A program made the position numbers and the translations under genes. Positions 1-9,489 of a stretch of 64,000 nucleotides of DNA are shown here, piece after piece; the stretch's first letter is position 1; the number at the start of each line of letters is the position of its first letter. Under the pieces are notes generated by a model, which made no database searches, was not told the DNA's origin, and saw only the letters and a list, made by a program, of their open reading frames with translations. Location: contig CAZJSR010000006.1 of NCBI GenBank assembly GCA_964548855.1, positions 3,787 through 67,786 on the forward strand. The letters run 5' to 3'. This DNA is from UBA3206 sp964548855 (GTDB lineage: Bacteria > Bacillota_I > Bacilli_A > Acholeplasmatales > Anaeroplasmataceae).

Positions 1-29
1 CTCAATTTATTAGAATTGGAGTTGAAGAT

Positions 30-1039
30 ATGTTAAAAAACGATTTTAAAAACTTTATTTATATTATTGAAGAAAAAATAGGATATGAATTTGAAAATAA
101 AATGCTTTTACAACAAGCATTTACAAGACGATCATATTCAAATGAGCATAACTGTGAAGATAATGAAGTTTTAGAGTTCATTGGAGATAAAGTGCTTGAT
201 TTTATTGTTGTTAAAATATTAAGTGAAAGTACGGGAGAATAACAAAAAGTAATGAATATGAGTGTGATTTTAGTGAAGGTCAGTTAACAGATTTTAAGAA
301 GTTTTTAGTTGATAAAGTTATGCTTGCAATAAGAATGGATAAATTAAAATTATATAATTATTTAATCATGGGAAATGGTGATATTGAAAAAAAGTAGAAG
401 ATGAAGCATCAGTGAGAGAAGATTTATTTGAGGCTATAATAGGTGCAGTTGCATTAGATTCAAAATATGATTTGGAGGTTCTTGAAAAATTGGTTAAAAC
501 TATGCTAGATCCCGAGTTTTACCTCGATAATACAATGACTAGTGCAATAAATTATGTAAATATAGTGCAGGAATGGTCACTTAAAGAAAACGGGAAATTA
601 CCAGAATATAGTTATACGCTTTATCCTGAAGGATGTTTTTGTAGTTTTACGCTTAATATTGATGGTGTTATAAAAAAGTTTTGTGGGTTTAGGAAGTCTA
701 AAACAAAAGCTAGAATGGAAGCATGTGAAAATACACTTGGTTATTTTAATCAAAAAGATGTAATAGCAAAAATGAAAGATGAAATAAAAACACCTTCAAG
801 AGAATTCGCTATTAATCAACTTCAAGAATTAGCTCAAAAACGATATATTATGATGCCTGAATATGAATTTATTGAATGTTATGCAAATGATATTGATGAT
901 GAATGGGAATGTATGTGTTTTGTTGAAGGTGAAGATGTTTCATTTTCAGGTTATGGAAATAGCAAAAAAAGAAGCAAAGAAAAATGCAGCATGGGGAATG
1001 TTAGAATATATCCTTGAATTAGAAGATAAAGAAGATTAA
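30..1039 (+). pseudogene. RNase III-like gene with two dsRNA-binding domains, three frameshifts
   Basis: Three consecutive reading frames together give an RNase III-like protein. The N-terminal endonuclease part carries NEVLEFIGDKVLDF (codons from 30). A middle piece in another frame (about 244-395) contains the EGQLT-like helix. Codons from about 400 give REDLFEAIIGAVALD, the second catalytic signature. Two dsRBD-like segments follow: about 540-750 (ending KSKTKARMEACENTLGYF) and about 800-1036 (ending SKKEAKKNAAWGMLEYIL). The frame breaks at about 240, 390 and 965, each in or next to an A-run of 5-7. Two dsRBDs are unusual, since bacterial RNase III normally has one. The gene looks inactivated, although homopolymer sequencing errors cannot be excluded. 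It may be a paralogue rather than the housekeeping rnc. Confidence 0.7.
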
Positions 1040-1040
1040 C

Positions 1041-1083
1041 AAAAAAGTATTAATTGTTTATAATTTACAATTAATACTTTTTT
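1041..1083. terminator. Bidirectional intrinsic terminator
   Basis: A perfect 16-bp stem (1041-1056 with 1068-1083, 11-nt loop) starts with six A and ends with six T. It serves the + strand RNase III-like gene and the convergent MATE gene ending at 1085. Confidence 0.85.
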
Positions 1084-1084
1084 A

Positions 1085-2446
1085 TTAACTACAAATTTCT
1101 TTTTTACCAAAAGCTAAGTTTTTCCATCTACCTACAAGATACATAACAAGACTAATTAAAGCCCCTATAGCCCATCCAATTGGCCAAGCCATAAATATAC
1201 CCTTATATCCAAGTGGAATAGAAAGAACATACGATAGAATAATTCTTAGTATTAAATCAGCGAATGTTCCAAGCATAAAACTTAACATATCCTTACTACC
1301 CTTCAAGACACCATCAGATGGTATTTTAATTCCCATAAGGAAGAAGAAAGGCGCAACAATATATATAAAACTTCGTCCATTTTCAAGTGCGATTTTAGAT
1401 GTATTTGAATCCATAAATATTTTTAATAATAAATTAGGAATAGATACTAAAATTATTGACATAATAGCTGAGAATACTAAACATATTAATAAAGAAGATT
1501 TATATCCTTTAACTATTCTTTCTTCTTTATTTGCTCCAATATTTTGTGATGTAAAATTTGAAATTGCGTTACTATATGCTGAGAATATATTTACAATAAC
1601 ATAACATAACTTATACGCAGCACCATATCCAGCTATTAAATCACTTCCATAAGAATTTATTTTTCTTTGAATAAAGAAGTTACCAACTGATATAGTTGAA
1701 CCTTGAATAATAGAAGGAATAGCAATGTATAAAATATTTTTTAATATTTTAAAATCAAAAACTTGAACTTTTGATTCTGTTTTTAATACTTTATGAATAT
1801 TTAAAAGCAAAAATATTAATGAAAATATAGTCGCAATTCCCTGTGCTATAAATGTTCCAAGAGCTAGTCCAAAAACATCAAGTTTACATGGACCAACAAA
1901 TAAAATATCTAAAATAATATTTAATATTGTTGAAAATATTAAAAAATATAAAGGAGTTTTACTATTACCTAAAGATTGAAATATAAATGTTACTACATTG
2001 TATAAAAATGTGAATACTAAACCAGCGCAATACATTTTTAAATATACTAAACTATCTTTATAAATATTTTCAGGTGTATCTATTAATTTTAAAGAAAAAC
2101 TAGAAATTAAAACACCTAATAAAGAAATAACGATAGAACAAATTAATGTAAATATTAAACTAGTATAAATAGTCGTTTTTGTTTTATTATATTCTTTTGC
2201 ACCAAAATATCTAGATACAATTACACCCGCTCCTGTACCAAGACCAGTCGCAATACTCAAATATATCATTGTAATTGGATATGAAGCTGAAATACTTGCT
2301 AAAGCATTAGAGCCAATCATTTTTCCTGCAATTGCACTATCTGCGATATTATATATTTGTTGTAAAGTTACAGATAATATCATAGGAATTGCAAATAAAA
2401 TTAAAACTTTTGTTGGATTACCAACGCTTAAATTATTTGTCTTCAA
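1085..2446 (-). CDS. MATE family efflux transporter
   Basis: About 453 aa with twelve predicted hydrophobic helices in two repeats. The N-terminal VGNPTKVLILFAIPMILSV and IADSAIAGKMIG are typical of the NorM/DinF-like MATE family, which exports drugs or metabolites by Na+ or H+ antiport. I place the start at a TTG (2446) because a GGTGAT ribosome binding site lies 3 nt upstream, the same spacing used by many genes here. The frame stays open to an ATG-like start at 2473 that lacks such a site. It stands alone, convergent with the RNase III-like gene. The substrate cannot be told from sequence. A second, distinct MATE lies at 52961-54337. Confidence 0.88.
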   Translation of the reverse strand: MKTNNLSVGNPTKVLILFAIPMILSVTLQQIYNIADSAIAGKMIGSNALASISASYPITMIYLSIATGLGTGAGVIVSRYFGAKEYNKTKTTIYTSLIFTLICSIVISLLGVLISSFSLKLIDTPENIYKDSLVYLKMYCAGLVFTFLYNVVTFIFQSLGNSKTPLYFLIFSTILNIILDILFVGPCKLDVFGLALGTFIAQGIATIFSLIFLLLNIHKVLKTESKVQVFDFKILKNILYIAIPSIIQGSTISVGNFFIQRKINSYGSDLIAGYGAAYKLCYVIVNIFSAYSNAISNFTSQNIGANKEERIVKGYKSSLLICLVFSAIMSIILVSIPNLLLKIFMDSNTSKIALENGRSFIYIVAPFFFLMGIKIPSDGVLKGSKDMLSFMLGTFADLILRIILSYVLSIPLGYKGIFMAWPIGWAIGALISLVMYLVGRWKNLAFGKKEICS

Positions 2447-2567
2447 AATATCACCCAAAACATTATAGCACAATAAATATAAAAGACCACTTTTATGATT
2501 TTTATTTTATTTTTTAAAAAAAAGTTATATTTTATACAAAATAAAAATAATATAATATGGTGATTGT

Positions 2568-3788
2568 ATGCGAATACTCCTTTTAGGTCATGGATTAAGT
2601 AATGACAGTGTTAGAAAAATACTAGAAATTAATCATATTGTATTTGATTATTTAGAAGAAAAAGAAATAAAAGATTATAATTATAATATCGTTATAAAAG
2701 CCCCTTTTATTTCTTATCATAATAAAAGTATAAAAAAATTAAAAAATAACGGTAGTCTTATAATTACTGATTTCGAATTTATATACTGGATATTTAATAA
2801 CTATATTATAAGCGTAACTGGAACAAATGGAAAATCGACAGTTGTGAGTATGTTAAAAGATACCCTTCCAAATTTTACATTATGCGGAAATATTGGATAT
2901 CCTGTTGGTGATGCAGTTATTAATGAAAAAAGTAATAAATTAATCATTGAATCATCAAGTTTTGAACTTGAAGGTTGTATAAAATTTAAACCAAATATCG
3001 CTGTATTTTTACCGATTACTAAAGCACATCTAGATCATCATAAATCTGAAGAAAATTATTTCAATTCTAAGATGAAAAATGCAGTTAATTTAAATATAAA
3101 TGATTTAGTTATTTATCCATATGATGATATTAAAATTAAAAATTATTTAGAACATATAAATACAAAAAAATTATCTTATAGTCTTTATAATAGTAATGCG
3201 GATATTTATTTAAAAGATAATTTAATGTTTTATAAAGATTTTAGTTTTTCTCTTGATTTACTTTGGAATAAATACGATCATAACATTATAAATTCAATGA
3301 TTACAATACTTGTATCTAAATATTTAAATGTTTCAGATTCATTATTAATTAATACACTCAAAAATTTTAAGGGATTAAATTACCGTATAGAAAGAATAAC
3401 TGATAACATTTATAATGATTCTAAAAGTACAAATATTTATTCAACAATTGAAGCACTTAAGGTTTTTGATAATGTTAGATTAATTTGTGGAGGATATGAA
3501 AAATATGAAGATTTAAATCCGCTATGTTTATATCTAGATAAAATAAAATATGTATATGTTTACGGAATGAATAAAGATAGAATTTATAATTTTTTTAAAA
3601 ATAAAAATATTAAAATCAAAAAGTTTGATACATTGGAATTTGCTACGATTGAAGCTTTTAAATATCGAAAAGAAGATATAATTTTATTTTCTCCATTTTC
3701 AGCATCTTTTGATCAATTTGAAAACTATATTAAAAGAGGAGAAAAATTTAGTAGCATCATTAATGAATTAATTAATAAAGAAGAATAA
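2568..3788 (+). CDS. murD: UDP-N-acetylmuramoylalanine--D-glutamate ligase (MurD)
   Basis: 406 aa. Cytoplasmic Mur ligase that adds D-Glu to UDP-MurNAc-L-Ala. The ATP-binding loop SVTGTNGKST is at residues 82-91. The central-domain signature LIIESSSFELEG follows, then the third-domain motif YNDSKSTN, in MurD order. At 406 aa it is shorter than typical MurD (about 450 aa), with compact N- and C-domains. It is a solitary gene, not in a dcw cluster. ATG is preceded by GGTGAT. A TATAAT at 2551-2556 sits so close that a transcript from it would have almost no leader. Confidence 0.88.
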   Translation: MRILLLGHGLSNDSVRKILEINHIVFDYLEEKEIKDYNYNIVIKAPFISYHNKSIKKLKNNGSLIITDFEFIYWIFNNYIISVTGTNGKSTVVSMLKDTLPNFTLCGNIGYPVGDAVINEKSNKLIIESSSFELEGCIKFKPNIAVFLPITKAHLDHHKSEENYFNSKMKNAVNLNINDLVIYPYDDIKIKNYLEHINTKKLSYSLYNSNADIYLKDNLMFYKDFSFSLDLLWNKYDHNIINSMITILVSKYLNVSDSLLINTLKNFKGLNYRIERITDNIYNDSKSTNIYSTIEALKVFDNVRLICGGYEKYEDLNPLCLYLDKIKYVYVYGMNKDRIYNFFKNKNIKIKKFDTLEFATIEAFKYRKEDIILFSPFSASFDQFENYIKRGEKFSSIINELINKEE

Positions 3789-3869
3789 TAAAAAATAATC
3801 TTTTAATATGTAGAATATTGTATTATAATAAAATTAAGGATACGATTTTTACATTTTAGGAGGTAATTT

Positions 3870-4073
3870 ATGGCAAGAAATTGTTATCATGTAAGTAAAA
3901 GAGATAATAATGGTCGTGAGTGGAAAGTTTTTATGGAAGGATCAGATAAGGTTATTAAATTATTTGATACACAAGCAGAAGCGCTAGCGTACGCAAAAAG
4001 TTTATGTAAAAATAAAGGTGATGATTGGTCTGTTTTTCTTCATGGCCTAGATGGGAAAATTAGAAAACAATAA
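3870..4073 (+). CDS. DUF2188 domain-containing small protein
   Basis: 67 aa, soluble, no membrane segment. The pattern YHVSKRDNNGREWKVFMEGS, then FDTQAEALAYAKSL, ending HGLDGKIRKQ, matches the DUF2188 family: small basic proteins of unknown function, often annotated as YciL-like stress proteins. A strong AGGAGG ribosome binding site precedes it and a terminator follows directly, so it is probably monocistronic. Function unknown. Confidence 0.8.
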   Translation: MARNCYHVSKRDNNGREWKVFMEGSDKVIKLFDTQAEALAYAKSLCKNKGDDWSVFLHGLDGKIRKQ

Positions 4074-4097
4074 TGGGATTTAGTCCCATTTTTGTTT
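4073..4097 (+). terminator. Intrinsic terminator after DUF2188 gene
   Basis: Stem ATGGGA/TCCCAT (4073-4078 with 4084-4089), 5-nt loop, followed by a T-rich tract. The stem begins at the stop codon. Confidence 0.75.
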
Positions 4098-4103
4098 ATT
4101 ATA

Positions 4104-4112
4104 TGGTATTAT
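4104..4112 (+). promoter_or_regulatory. Extended -10 promoter for the nadD operon
   Basis: TGGTATTAT is an extended -10 (TGnTATTAT) with no clear -35. It lies directly after the upstream terminator and 16 bp before the nadD ATG, so the leader would be very short. Confidence 0.5.
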
Positions 4113-4127
4113 AGAAGTGGTGATATT

Positions 4128-4682
4128 ATGAATATTTGTTATGGAGGATCATTTAATCCACCTACTTTAGCACATATGGAAATTGTGGCTAAATTAAGAG
4201 AATTATTTAATCCTGAAAATATAATTATTGTTCCTTGTGGAAATAATTATAATAGAAAGAAATTATTAGATTTTAAATATCGTTATGATATGCTTAATTT
4301 ATGTATGAATAATGTTATAATTTCAGATATTGAAGCATTAAGTGAACATTATATGGGAAGTTTAGATACACTTAATAAATTAAGTGAAAAATATAATGAT
4401 TTATATTTTGTAATGGGTGCAGATAATCTTATAACAATAAAAAGTTGGATAAAATATCAAGAATTATTAAATAAATATAATTTTATTATATTTAAAAGAG
4501 ATGATATTGATATTTTTGAATTTATAAACGATAATTTATATGAATATATAGATCATTTTCATATTGTTGATTTTAATCTAGATATATCTTCAAGTGAAAT
4601 AAGGGAAGATTTAATTAAAAATAAAAATAAATTAGAGCATAGCGTATATGAATATATTATAAGTAATAAATTATATGAGTAG
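4128..4682 (+). CDS. nadD: Nicotinate-nucleotide adenylyltransferase (NadD)
   Basis: 184 aa. Adenylylates nicotinate mononucleotide to deamido-NAD. The nucleotidyltransferase motif GGSFNPPTLAHMEI (the GGSFDPxHxGH type) lies at residues 5-18, and the C-terminal ISSSEIRED matches the ISSTxIR motif. The start is the ATG preceded by GGTGAT; the frame is open 36 bp further upstream but lacks a binding site. It is followed at once by nadE, so the last two steps of NAD synthesis are co-transcribed. Unlike the common Bacilli arrangement, no yqeK is fused or adjacent. Confidence 0.9.
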   Translation: MNICYGGSFNPPTLAHMEIVAKLRELFNPENIIIVPCGNNYNRKKLLDFKYRYDMLNLCMNNVIISDIEALSEHYMGSLDTLNKLSEKYNDLYFVMGADNLITIKSWIKYQELLNKYNFIIFKRDDIDIFEFINDNLYEYIDHFHIVDFNLDISSSEIREDLIKNKNKLEHSVYEYIISNKLYE

Positions 4683-4691
4683 GTGAGTTTT

Positions 4692-6527
4692 ATGTTAAAA
4701 AATGGTTTTGTCAAAGTATGTTTAGCATCATTAAAATTAGAAGTAGGAAATCCTTTAAATAATGTTAAAGAGATTATTAAAGTTTTAGATAATAATAAAG
4801 CTAGTATTGTATTATTTCCTGAATTATCTTTAACTGGATATAGTTGCGGTGATTTATTTTATAGTTCTTTATTATTAAATGATGTTGAAGAATCAATTAA
4901 ATATTTACTTGATAATAATAATTATAAAGGGTTATTTGTCGTTGGTGCACCTATTTATTTTGATGGTTCACTTTATGATTGTGCAATTGTTATACACAAT
5001 AATAATATATTAGGTATTGTGCCTAAAAATAATTTATCTAATAGTTATTCATCATATGAAAAAAGATGGTTTAAAACAAATGTTGATGCTTTAGAAGAAA
5101 TATCATTTTTAGGAAAAAAATATCCTTTTGGAAATTTAATTTTTAGTGATAATAAGAATAATATTAATATATATGTGGAAATTTCAAATGATTTAGAATC
5201 TTTAATTTCACCTTCTTCATATGCATCTTTAAATGGTGCAAATATTATATTAAATCCTGCTGCAAAAGTTGATACTTTAAATAGTGATGAATTTAGAAGA
5301 AATAACGTTTTAGTAAATAGTAAAAATAATAGTGTTGCTTATTTATATTCCTCAGCATCTTTTTTTGAATCAACTAGTAATGTAGTTTATAGTGGACATA
5401 AAATTGTATCACTATGTGGTGATTTAATAAAAGAAGATGATTCTTTTAGTTTAGAATCTAGTATTATTTATGCAGATATTGATATTAATAAGATTAATTA
5501 TACTAGAAGAAATAATACAAATTTACATAATAAAGTTGATATAAAATTTAATAAAGTTAGTTTTGTATTAGATAATACAACAGAATATGTATTTGATAAC
5601 ATTGATACACTACCATTTATTCCTAAAGATGATTTTAAATCATTTAAGAAAATTTCACAAATTCTCGAAAAAGCTCTAATTAAACGAATAATACATACTA
5701 ATTGCGAAAAATTAATAATAGGAGTAAGTGGAGGACTTGATTCAACTCTTGCACTTTTAGTATGTGCAAATGCACTTAAGAAATTAAATAGAAGTTTAAG
5801 TGATATTATCGCAGTAACAATGCCGGGATTTGGCACAAGTGATAGAACAAAATCTAATGCATTATTAATGATGGAAAGATTAGGCCTAACAGTATTAGTA
5901 AAACCAATTAAAGAAGCTTGTTTATCACATTTTGAATTAATTGGACATGATGTTAATAAAATAGATATAACATATGAAAATACTCAAGCACGAATGAGAA
6001 CGTTAATTTTAATGAATTTGGCTAATGAGTATAACGGAATTGTTATAGGTACTGGAGATGCATCTGAATTAGCACTTGGTTGGTGCACATATAATGGAGA
6101 TCAAATGAGTATGTATGGTATTAATGGTGGTCTTCCTAAGACATTAGTTAGATATATGGTTTCTAAATATGCCATAAATGATTTTAAAAATATTAAAGAT
6201 ACATTAGATGATATTGTTGATACACCAATTTCTCCTGAACTTTCTGGTACTAACCAAAGAACTGAAGATTCTATTGGTAAATATGAAATTAATGACTTTA
6301 TTTTATATAGACATTTAGTATGTGGCGATGATAAAAATAGAATTGTTTATTTGTTAAAGATAGCGTTTAATCTTGATGATAAAATAGCTTTATTATATGT
6401 TGATAAATTCTTTAGTAGATTTTTCAGTCAACAATTTAAACGTAAAGCATTACCTGATGGACCTAAGGTATTAGATATTAGTTTATCACCTAGTGATTAT
6501 ATATTACCATCTGATATTAAGAGGTAA
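4692..6527 (+). CDS. nadE: NAD+ synthetase with nitrilase-like N-domain lacking the catalytic Cys
   Basis: 611 aa, two domains. Residues 1 to about 290 are a carbon-nitrogen hydrolase (glutaminase) domain. The rest is the synthetase with the PP-loop SGGLDST, the TMPGFGTSDRT segment and TGDASELALGWCTYNGD. The glutaminase normally uses a Glu-Lys-Cys triad. Glu44 (LFPELSLTGY) and Lys112 (VPKNNL) are in place with normal spacing. The expected VEICEDLW is VEISNDLE, so the nucleophile is Ser165. The protein may therefore use free ammonia, with the N-domain kept for structure. Start at ATG 4692 with a GGTGAG site overlapping the nadD stop; an in-frame GTG at 4683 is less likely. Confidence 0.92.
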   Translation: MLKNGFVKVCLASLKLEVGNPLNNVKEIIKVLDNNKASIVLFPELSLTGYSCGDLFYSSLLLNDVEESIKYLLDNNNYKGLFVVGAPIYFDGSLYDCAIVIHNNNILGIVPKNNLSNSYSSYEKRWFKTNVDALEEISFLGKKYPFGNLIFSDNKNNINIYVEISNDLESLISPSSYASLNGANIILNPAAKVDTLNSDEFRRNNVLVNSKNNSVAYLYSSASFFESTSNVVYSGHKIVSLCGDLIKEDDSFSLESSIIYADIDINKINYTRRNNTNLHNKVDIKFNKVSFVLDNTTEYVFDNIDTLPFIPKDDFKSFKKISQILEKALIKRIIHTNCEKLIIGVSGGLDSTLALLVCANALKKLNRSLSDIIAVTMPGFGTSDRTKSNALLMMERLGLTVLVKPIKEACLSHFELIGHDVNKIDITYENTQARMRTLILMNLANEYNGIVIGTGDASELALGWCTYNGDQMSMYGINGGLPKTLVRYMVSKYAINDFKNIKDTLDDIVDTPISPELSGTNQRTEDSIGKYEINDFILYRHLVCGDDKNRIVYLLKIAFNLDDKIALLYVDKFFSRFFSQQFKRKALPDGPKVLDISLSPSDYILPSDIKR

Positions 6528-6533
6528 TTAATT

Positions 6534-8822
6534 ATGAGCGAGATTATAAAAGCGAAGGTAATTAATGTAATATTTGAGGCCTCTGATTCTCCATATAAAG
6601 TGATTAATACAATTTATAATAATGAATCATTAAGCATATTAGGATTTTTTCCAAATATTAGTACAAATTTAGATTATGAGTTTAAAGGTGAATATGTATT
6701 ACATCCCAAATTTGGTAAACAATTTAAAGCAGATAGTTATTCTTTAGCATCTATTGATTCAAAAGAAGGAATAATTGCATATTTATCTAGTGAAAAATTT
6801 AAAGGTGTTGGTGAAGTTTCTGCACTTAAAATATATGAAGAAATAGGACCAGACTGTATCCAAAAAATAAAAGAAGACAAAAATGTGTTAAAGAAAATTA
6901 AAGGATTTAATAATGCTAAAATAGATTCTATATATAACGCTTTATTAGAAAATGAATATTTAGATGCATTATATGTTGAATTATATTCATATGGATTAAC
7001 TCCTAAAATGGTATCTAAACTTTATGATAAATATCAGGATAAAACACTTCTTAAAGTTAAAGAAAACCCTTATAGACTTATTTATGAATTAGATGGTTTT
7101 GGATTTATTAAATGTGATAGTCTTGCGTTTAAGGTTGGTATATCATATGATAATAAAACTAGAATCGAAGAAGCAATTATATACACTTTAAATAATGTAT
7201 GTTATAATTATGGATTTTCTTTTTTAACTAATGTTCAATTAGTTAATAGTACATATAATTTATTAAATAAAGATAAAACTAGTATTGTAAGCAAAGATAT
7301 GATCATTAAATATATCGATGAACTTTCAAGTATAAATAGAATTATAGAAGAAAATGATAGATATTTTGTGAAAACAATATATGATGACGAAGTATTATTA
7401 GCTAATCAATTAATTAATTTAAATAAAAATAAACCAAAAAAAATATACGAGCCAGGAAAACTTAATGATTACTTAAAAGAAATAGAAGATTATTTTAGTA
7501 TAAGTTATACTTTAAGTCAAAAAGAAGCGATATTTAATGCGATAAACTCAAATATTAGTATTATTACAGGAGGGCCTGGAACAGGAAAAACAACTATAAT
7601 TAAAGGAATTTTACATCTTCTTGCATCTTTAGATGGACTTGCGATTGTAGATGATGATTTTTTAAAAAAAGTTTTATTATGTGCTCCTACTGGACGTGCG
7701 GCAAAAAGACTTGGTGAATCTTGTAATATGCGTTCAAAAACAATTCATAAAGCCTTAGGATATGCATTTGATGAAGGTTTTGAATTTGGAGTTGATAATA
7801 AACTCAGTGAATCGATTATTATTGTAGATGAGGTATCAATGATAGATATTTCACTTGCGGCAAGATTACTTAGTGCAATAAAAGAAAATGCAAAGATTAT
7901 TTTAGTAGGTGATGAATTTCAACTTCCGTCTGTAGGTCCTGGAAATGTACTTCATGATATTATTGAAAGTGGTATTATTAATGTATCTAGATTAACTGAA
8001 ATTATGAGGCAATCTTTGGACAGTGATATTATTAAATTAAGTAATGATGTTAATAATAAATATATAAATTATGATATTTTTAAAAGAAAAAAAGAAGTAT
8101 TTTTTTATCCATCTGATGGAAATACAACTCTTGATAAAATTATATTATTTGTAAATAATTTTATAGAAAAAGGTGGTAATTTACTATCTGATTTACAAAT
8201 CCTTATTCCTATGTATAGTGGTATATGTGGAATAGACATAGTAAATAAAGTAATTCAAGAGAAATTTAATACTTCTTTAAATATAATTGAAAAGGGAAAT
8301 AAAATATTTAAAGAAAATGATAAAGTTCTTCAAACTCAAAATGATCCTACATTGGGAATTATGAATGGTGACATTGGAGTTATAAAAGGAATTTATAAGG
8401 ATGAAGACGAAGAATATTTAAATATTGATTTTGATGGTTTTATGGTAAAATATCCAACTCATAATTTAGAAAATTTAACTTTAGCTTACGCAATAAGTGT
8501 TCATAAATCTCAAGGAATGGAATATAAAAATGTTATTTTACCTATAATTCCTTCTTATTATATTATGCTTAAAAGAAAATTAATTTATACTGCAATTACA
8601 AGAGCAAAAGAGAAACTTATAATTATAGGAGATTATAATGCGCTGTGTTCTGGTGTTACTAAAGATGATGATAAAAGACAAACAACACTTGAACAAAGAC
8701 TTTTAAATAAATTAGAGTTTAATAAAAAGATAATATATATTAATGATGAAAATATTCCTTTTGATACTTTAGGAGAAGAAGGAATGGAAAATATTACACC
8801 TTATAGTTTTATGAATGATTGA
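6534..8822 (+). CDS. recD2: RecD2-type ATP-dependent DNA helicase
   Basis: 762 aa. SF1B 5'-3' helicase of the RecBC-independent RecD2 class. It has an N-terminal OB-like domain (FKGEYVLHPKFGKQFKADSY), helix-hairpin-helix repeats (about residues 85-210), then Walker A GGPGTGKTT, Walker B IIIVDEVSMID, GDEFQLPSVGPG, and the C-terminal motif VHKSQGMEYKNV with YTAITRAKE. Acts in DNA repair and replication-fork processing. It sits 6 bp after nadE in the same operon; no functional link to NAD synthesis is evident. Confidence 0.93.
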   Translation: MSEIIKAKVINVIFEASDSPYKVINTIYNNESLSILGFFPNISTNLDYEFKGEYVLHPKFGKQFKADSYSLASIDSKEGIIAYLSSEKFKGVGEVSALKIYEEIGPDCIQKIKEDKNVLKKIKGFNNAKIDSIYNALLENEYLDALYVELYSYGLTPKMVSKLYDKYQDKTLLKVKENPYRLIYELDGFGFIKCDSLAFKVGISYDNKTRIEEAIIYTLNNVCYNYGFSFLTNVQLVNSTYNLLNKDKTSIVSKDMIIKYIDELSSINRIIEENDRYFVKTIYDDEVLLANQLINLNKNKPKKIYEPGKLNDYLKEIEDYFSISYTLSQKEAIFNAINSNISIITGGPGTGKTTIIKGILHLLASLDGLAIVDDDFLKKVLLCAPTGRAAKRLGESCNMRSKTIHKALGYAFDEGFEFGVDNKLSESIIIVDEVSMIDISLAARLLSAIKENAKIILVGDEFQLPSVGPGNVLHDIIESGIINVSRLTEIMRQSLDSDIIKLSNDVNNKYINYDIFKRKKEVFFYPSDGNTTLDKIILFVNNFIEKGGNLLSDLQILIPMYSGICGIDIVNKVIQEKFNTSLNIIEKGNKIFKENDKVLQTQNDPTLGIMNGDIGVIKGIYKDEDEEYLNIDFDGFMVKYPTHNLENLTLAYAISVHKSQGMEYKNVILPIIPSYYIMLKRKLIYTAITRAKEKLIIIGDYNALCSGVTKDDDKRQTTLEQRLLNKLEFNKKIIYINDENIPFDTLGEEGMENITPYSFMND

Positions 8823-8845
8823 TAATAATATAAAAGGGTGAGAAT

Positions 8846-8968
8846 ATGACAAAATCATTTTTATGTATGATTACAGGTGGTCTTGTGACTTATTTATTAG
8901 TTGATGATAAGGCCAATAAAAAATTCAAAAAATTAATGTGTGATTTAAAACATAAAATTAAAGATTAA
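8846..8968 (+). CDS. Small hydrophobic/basic protein, 40 aa
   Basis: An ATG preceded by GGGTGAG opens a 40-aa frame. It has a short hydrophobic N-part (SFLCMITGGLVTYLL) and a lysine-rich tail (KKFKKLMCDLKHKIKD). It reads as a single membrane anchor with a basic cytoplasmic tail, resembling short YtxH-like proteins, but I do not recognise the family. It closes the nadD-nadE-recD2 operon and is followed by a strong terminator. Confidence 0.55.
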   Translation: MTKSFLCMITGGLVTYLLVDDKANKKFKKLMCDLKHKIKD

Positions 8969-8976
8969 GTTTTGGA

Positions 8977-9001
8977 AAGACTGTTGTTTATCAACAGTCT
9001 T
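8977..9001. terminator. Bidirectional terminator
   Basis: 10-bp perfect stem AAGACTGTTG/CAACAGTCTT with a 5-nt loop, between the 40-aa ORF and the convergent XRE gene. The + strand side is followed by a T-rich stretch. Confidence 0.75.
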
Positions 9002-9007
9002 ATTATT

Positions 9008-9283
9008 TTACTTTAATAAAAGTATTTCTTTTGCGATTGTAAGAAGTTTATTAGTATCTACTGTTTCATCAATTTTCATGTCTTTTAGTCCATTTAGTAC
9101 TTTATCAACACTAAATTCTAATACATCCGCAAGTTCTTTAAGCTGAATAAGTGTAGGCTCTTGTATATCATTTTCAATTCTGGAATATGTAGATTGACTG
9201 ATTTTTAATTTGTATGCCATATATTCTTGTGAATAGTTCTTACTTATTCTATATAACTTTATTAAATTACCAAAACCTTGCAT
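9008..9283 (-). CDS. XRE family helix-turn-helix transcriptional regulator
   Basis: 91 aa. A Cro/CI-type HTH occupies residues 8-62, with recognition-helix region YKLKISQSTYSRIENDIQEPT and DVLEFSVDKVLNG. A short C-terminal tail may dimerise. ATG is preceded by GGGAGG. No partner gene is adjacent. A 13-bp inverted repeat lies just upstream of the start (9311-9366) and could be its operator or a leader hairpin. Targets unknown. Confidence 0.85.
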   Translation of the reverse strand: MQGFGNLIKLYRISKNYSQEYMAYKLKISQSTYSRIENDIQEPTLIQLKELADVLEFSVDKVLNGLKDMKIDETVDTNKLLTIAKEILLLK

Positions 9284-9310
9284 AAATTTCCTCCCATTAT
9301 TTTTTACTAA

Positions 9311-9366
9311 TAGTTTTTATATTGATAATACATATAAGCCTTCGGAAAGCCTAAATATAAAAACTA
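9311..9366. repeat. 13-bp inverted repeat upstream of the XRE gene
   Basis: TAGTTTTTATATT (9311-9323) and its exact complement (9354-9366) enclose 30 nt that contain the direct repeat AAGCCT twice. It lies 28 bp upstream of the XRE start on the minus strand. It could be a leader hairpin, an operator, or a terminator-like element ahead of the T-box. Confidence 0.5.
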
Positions 9367-9489
9367 AAAGACCGATATCTAATTTAATTATATCATTTAT
9401 AAAATTTATAGAAAAATTATCATAATTTTACTATTTATTTTTATTTGAATATATGGTAAACTTAATTAGGAATAATAAATATGTTGAAA

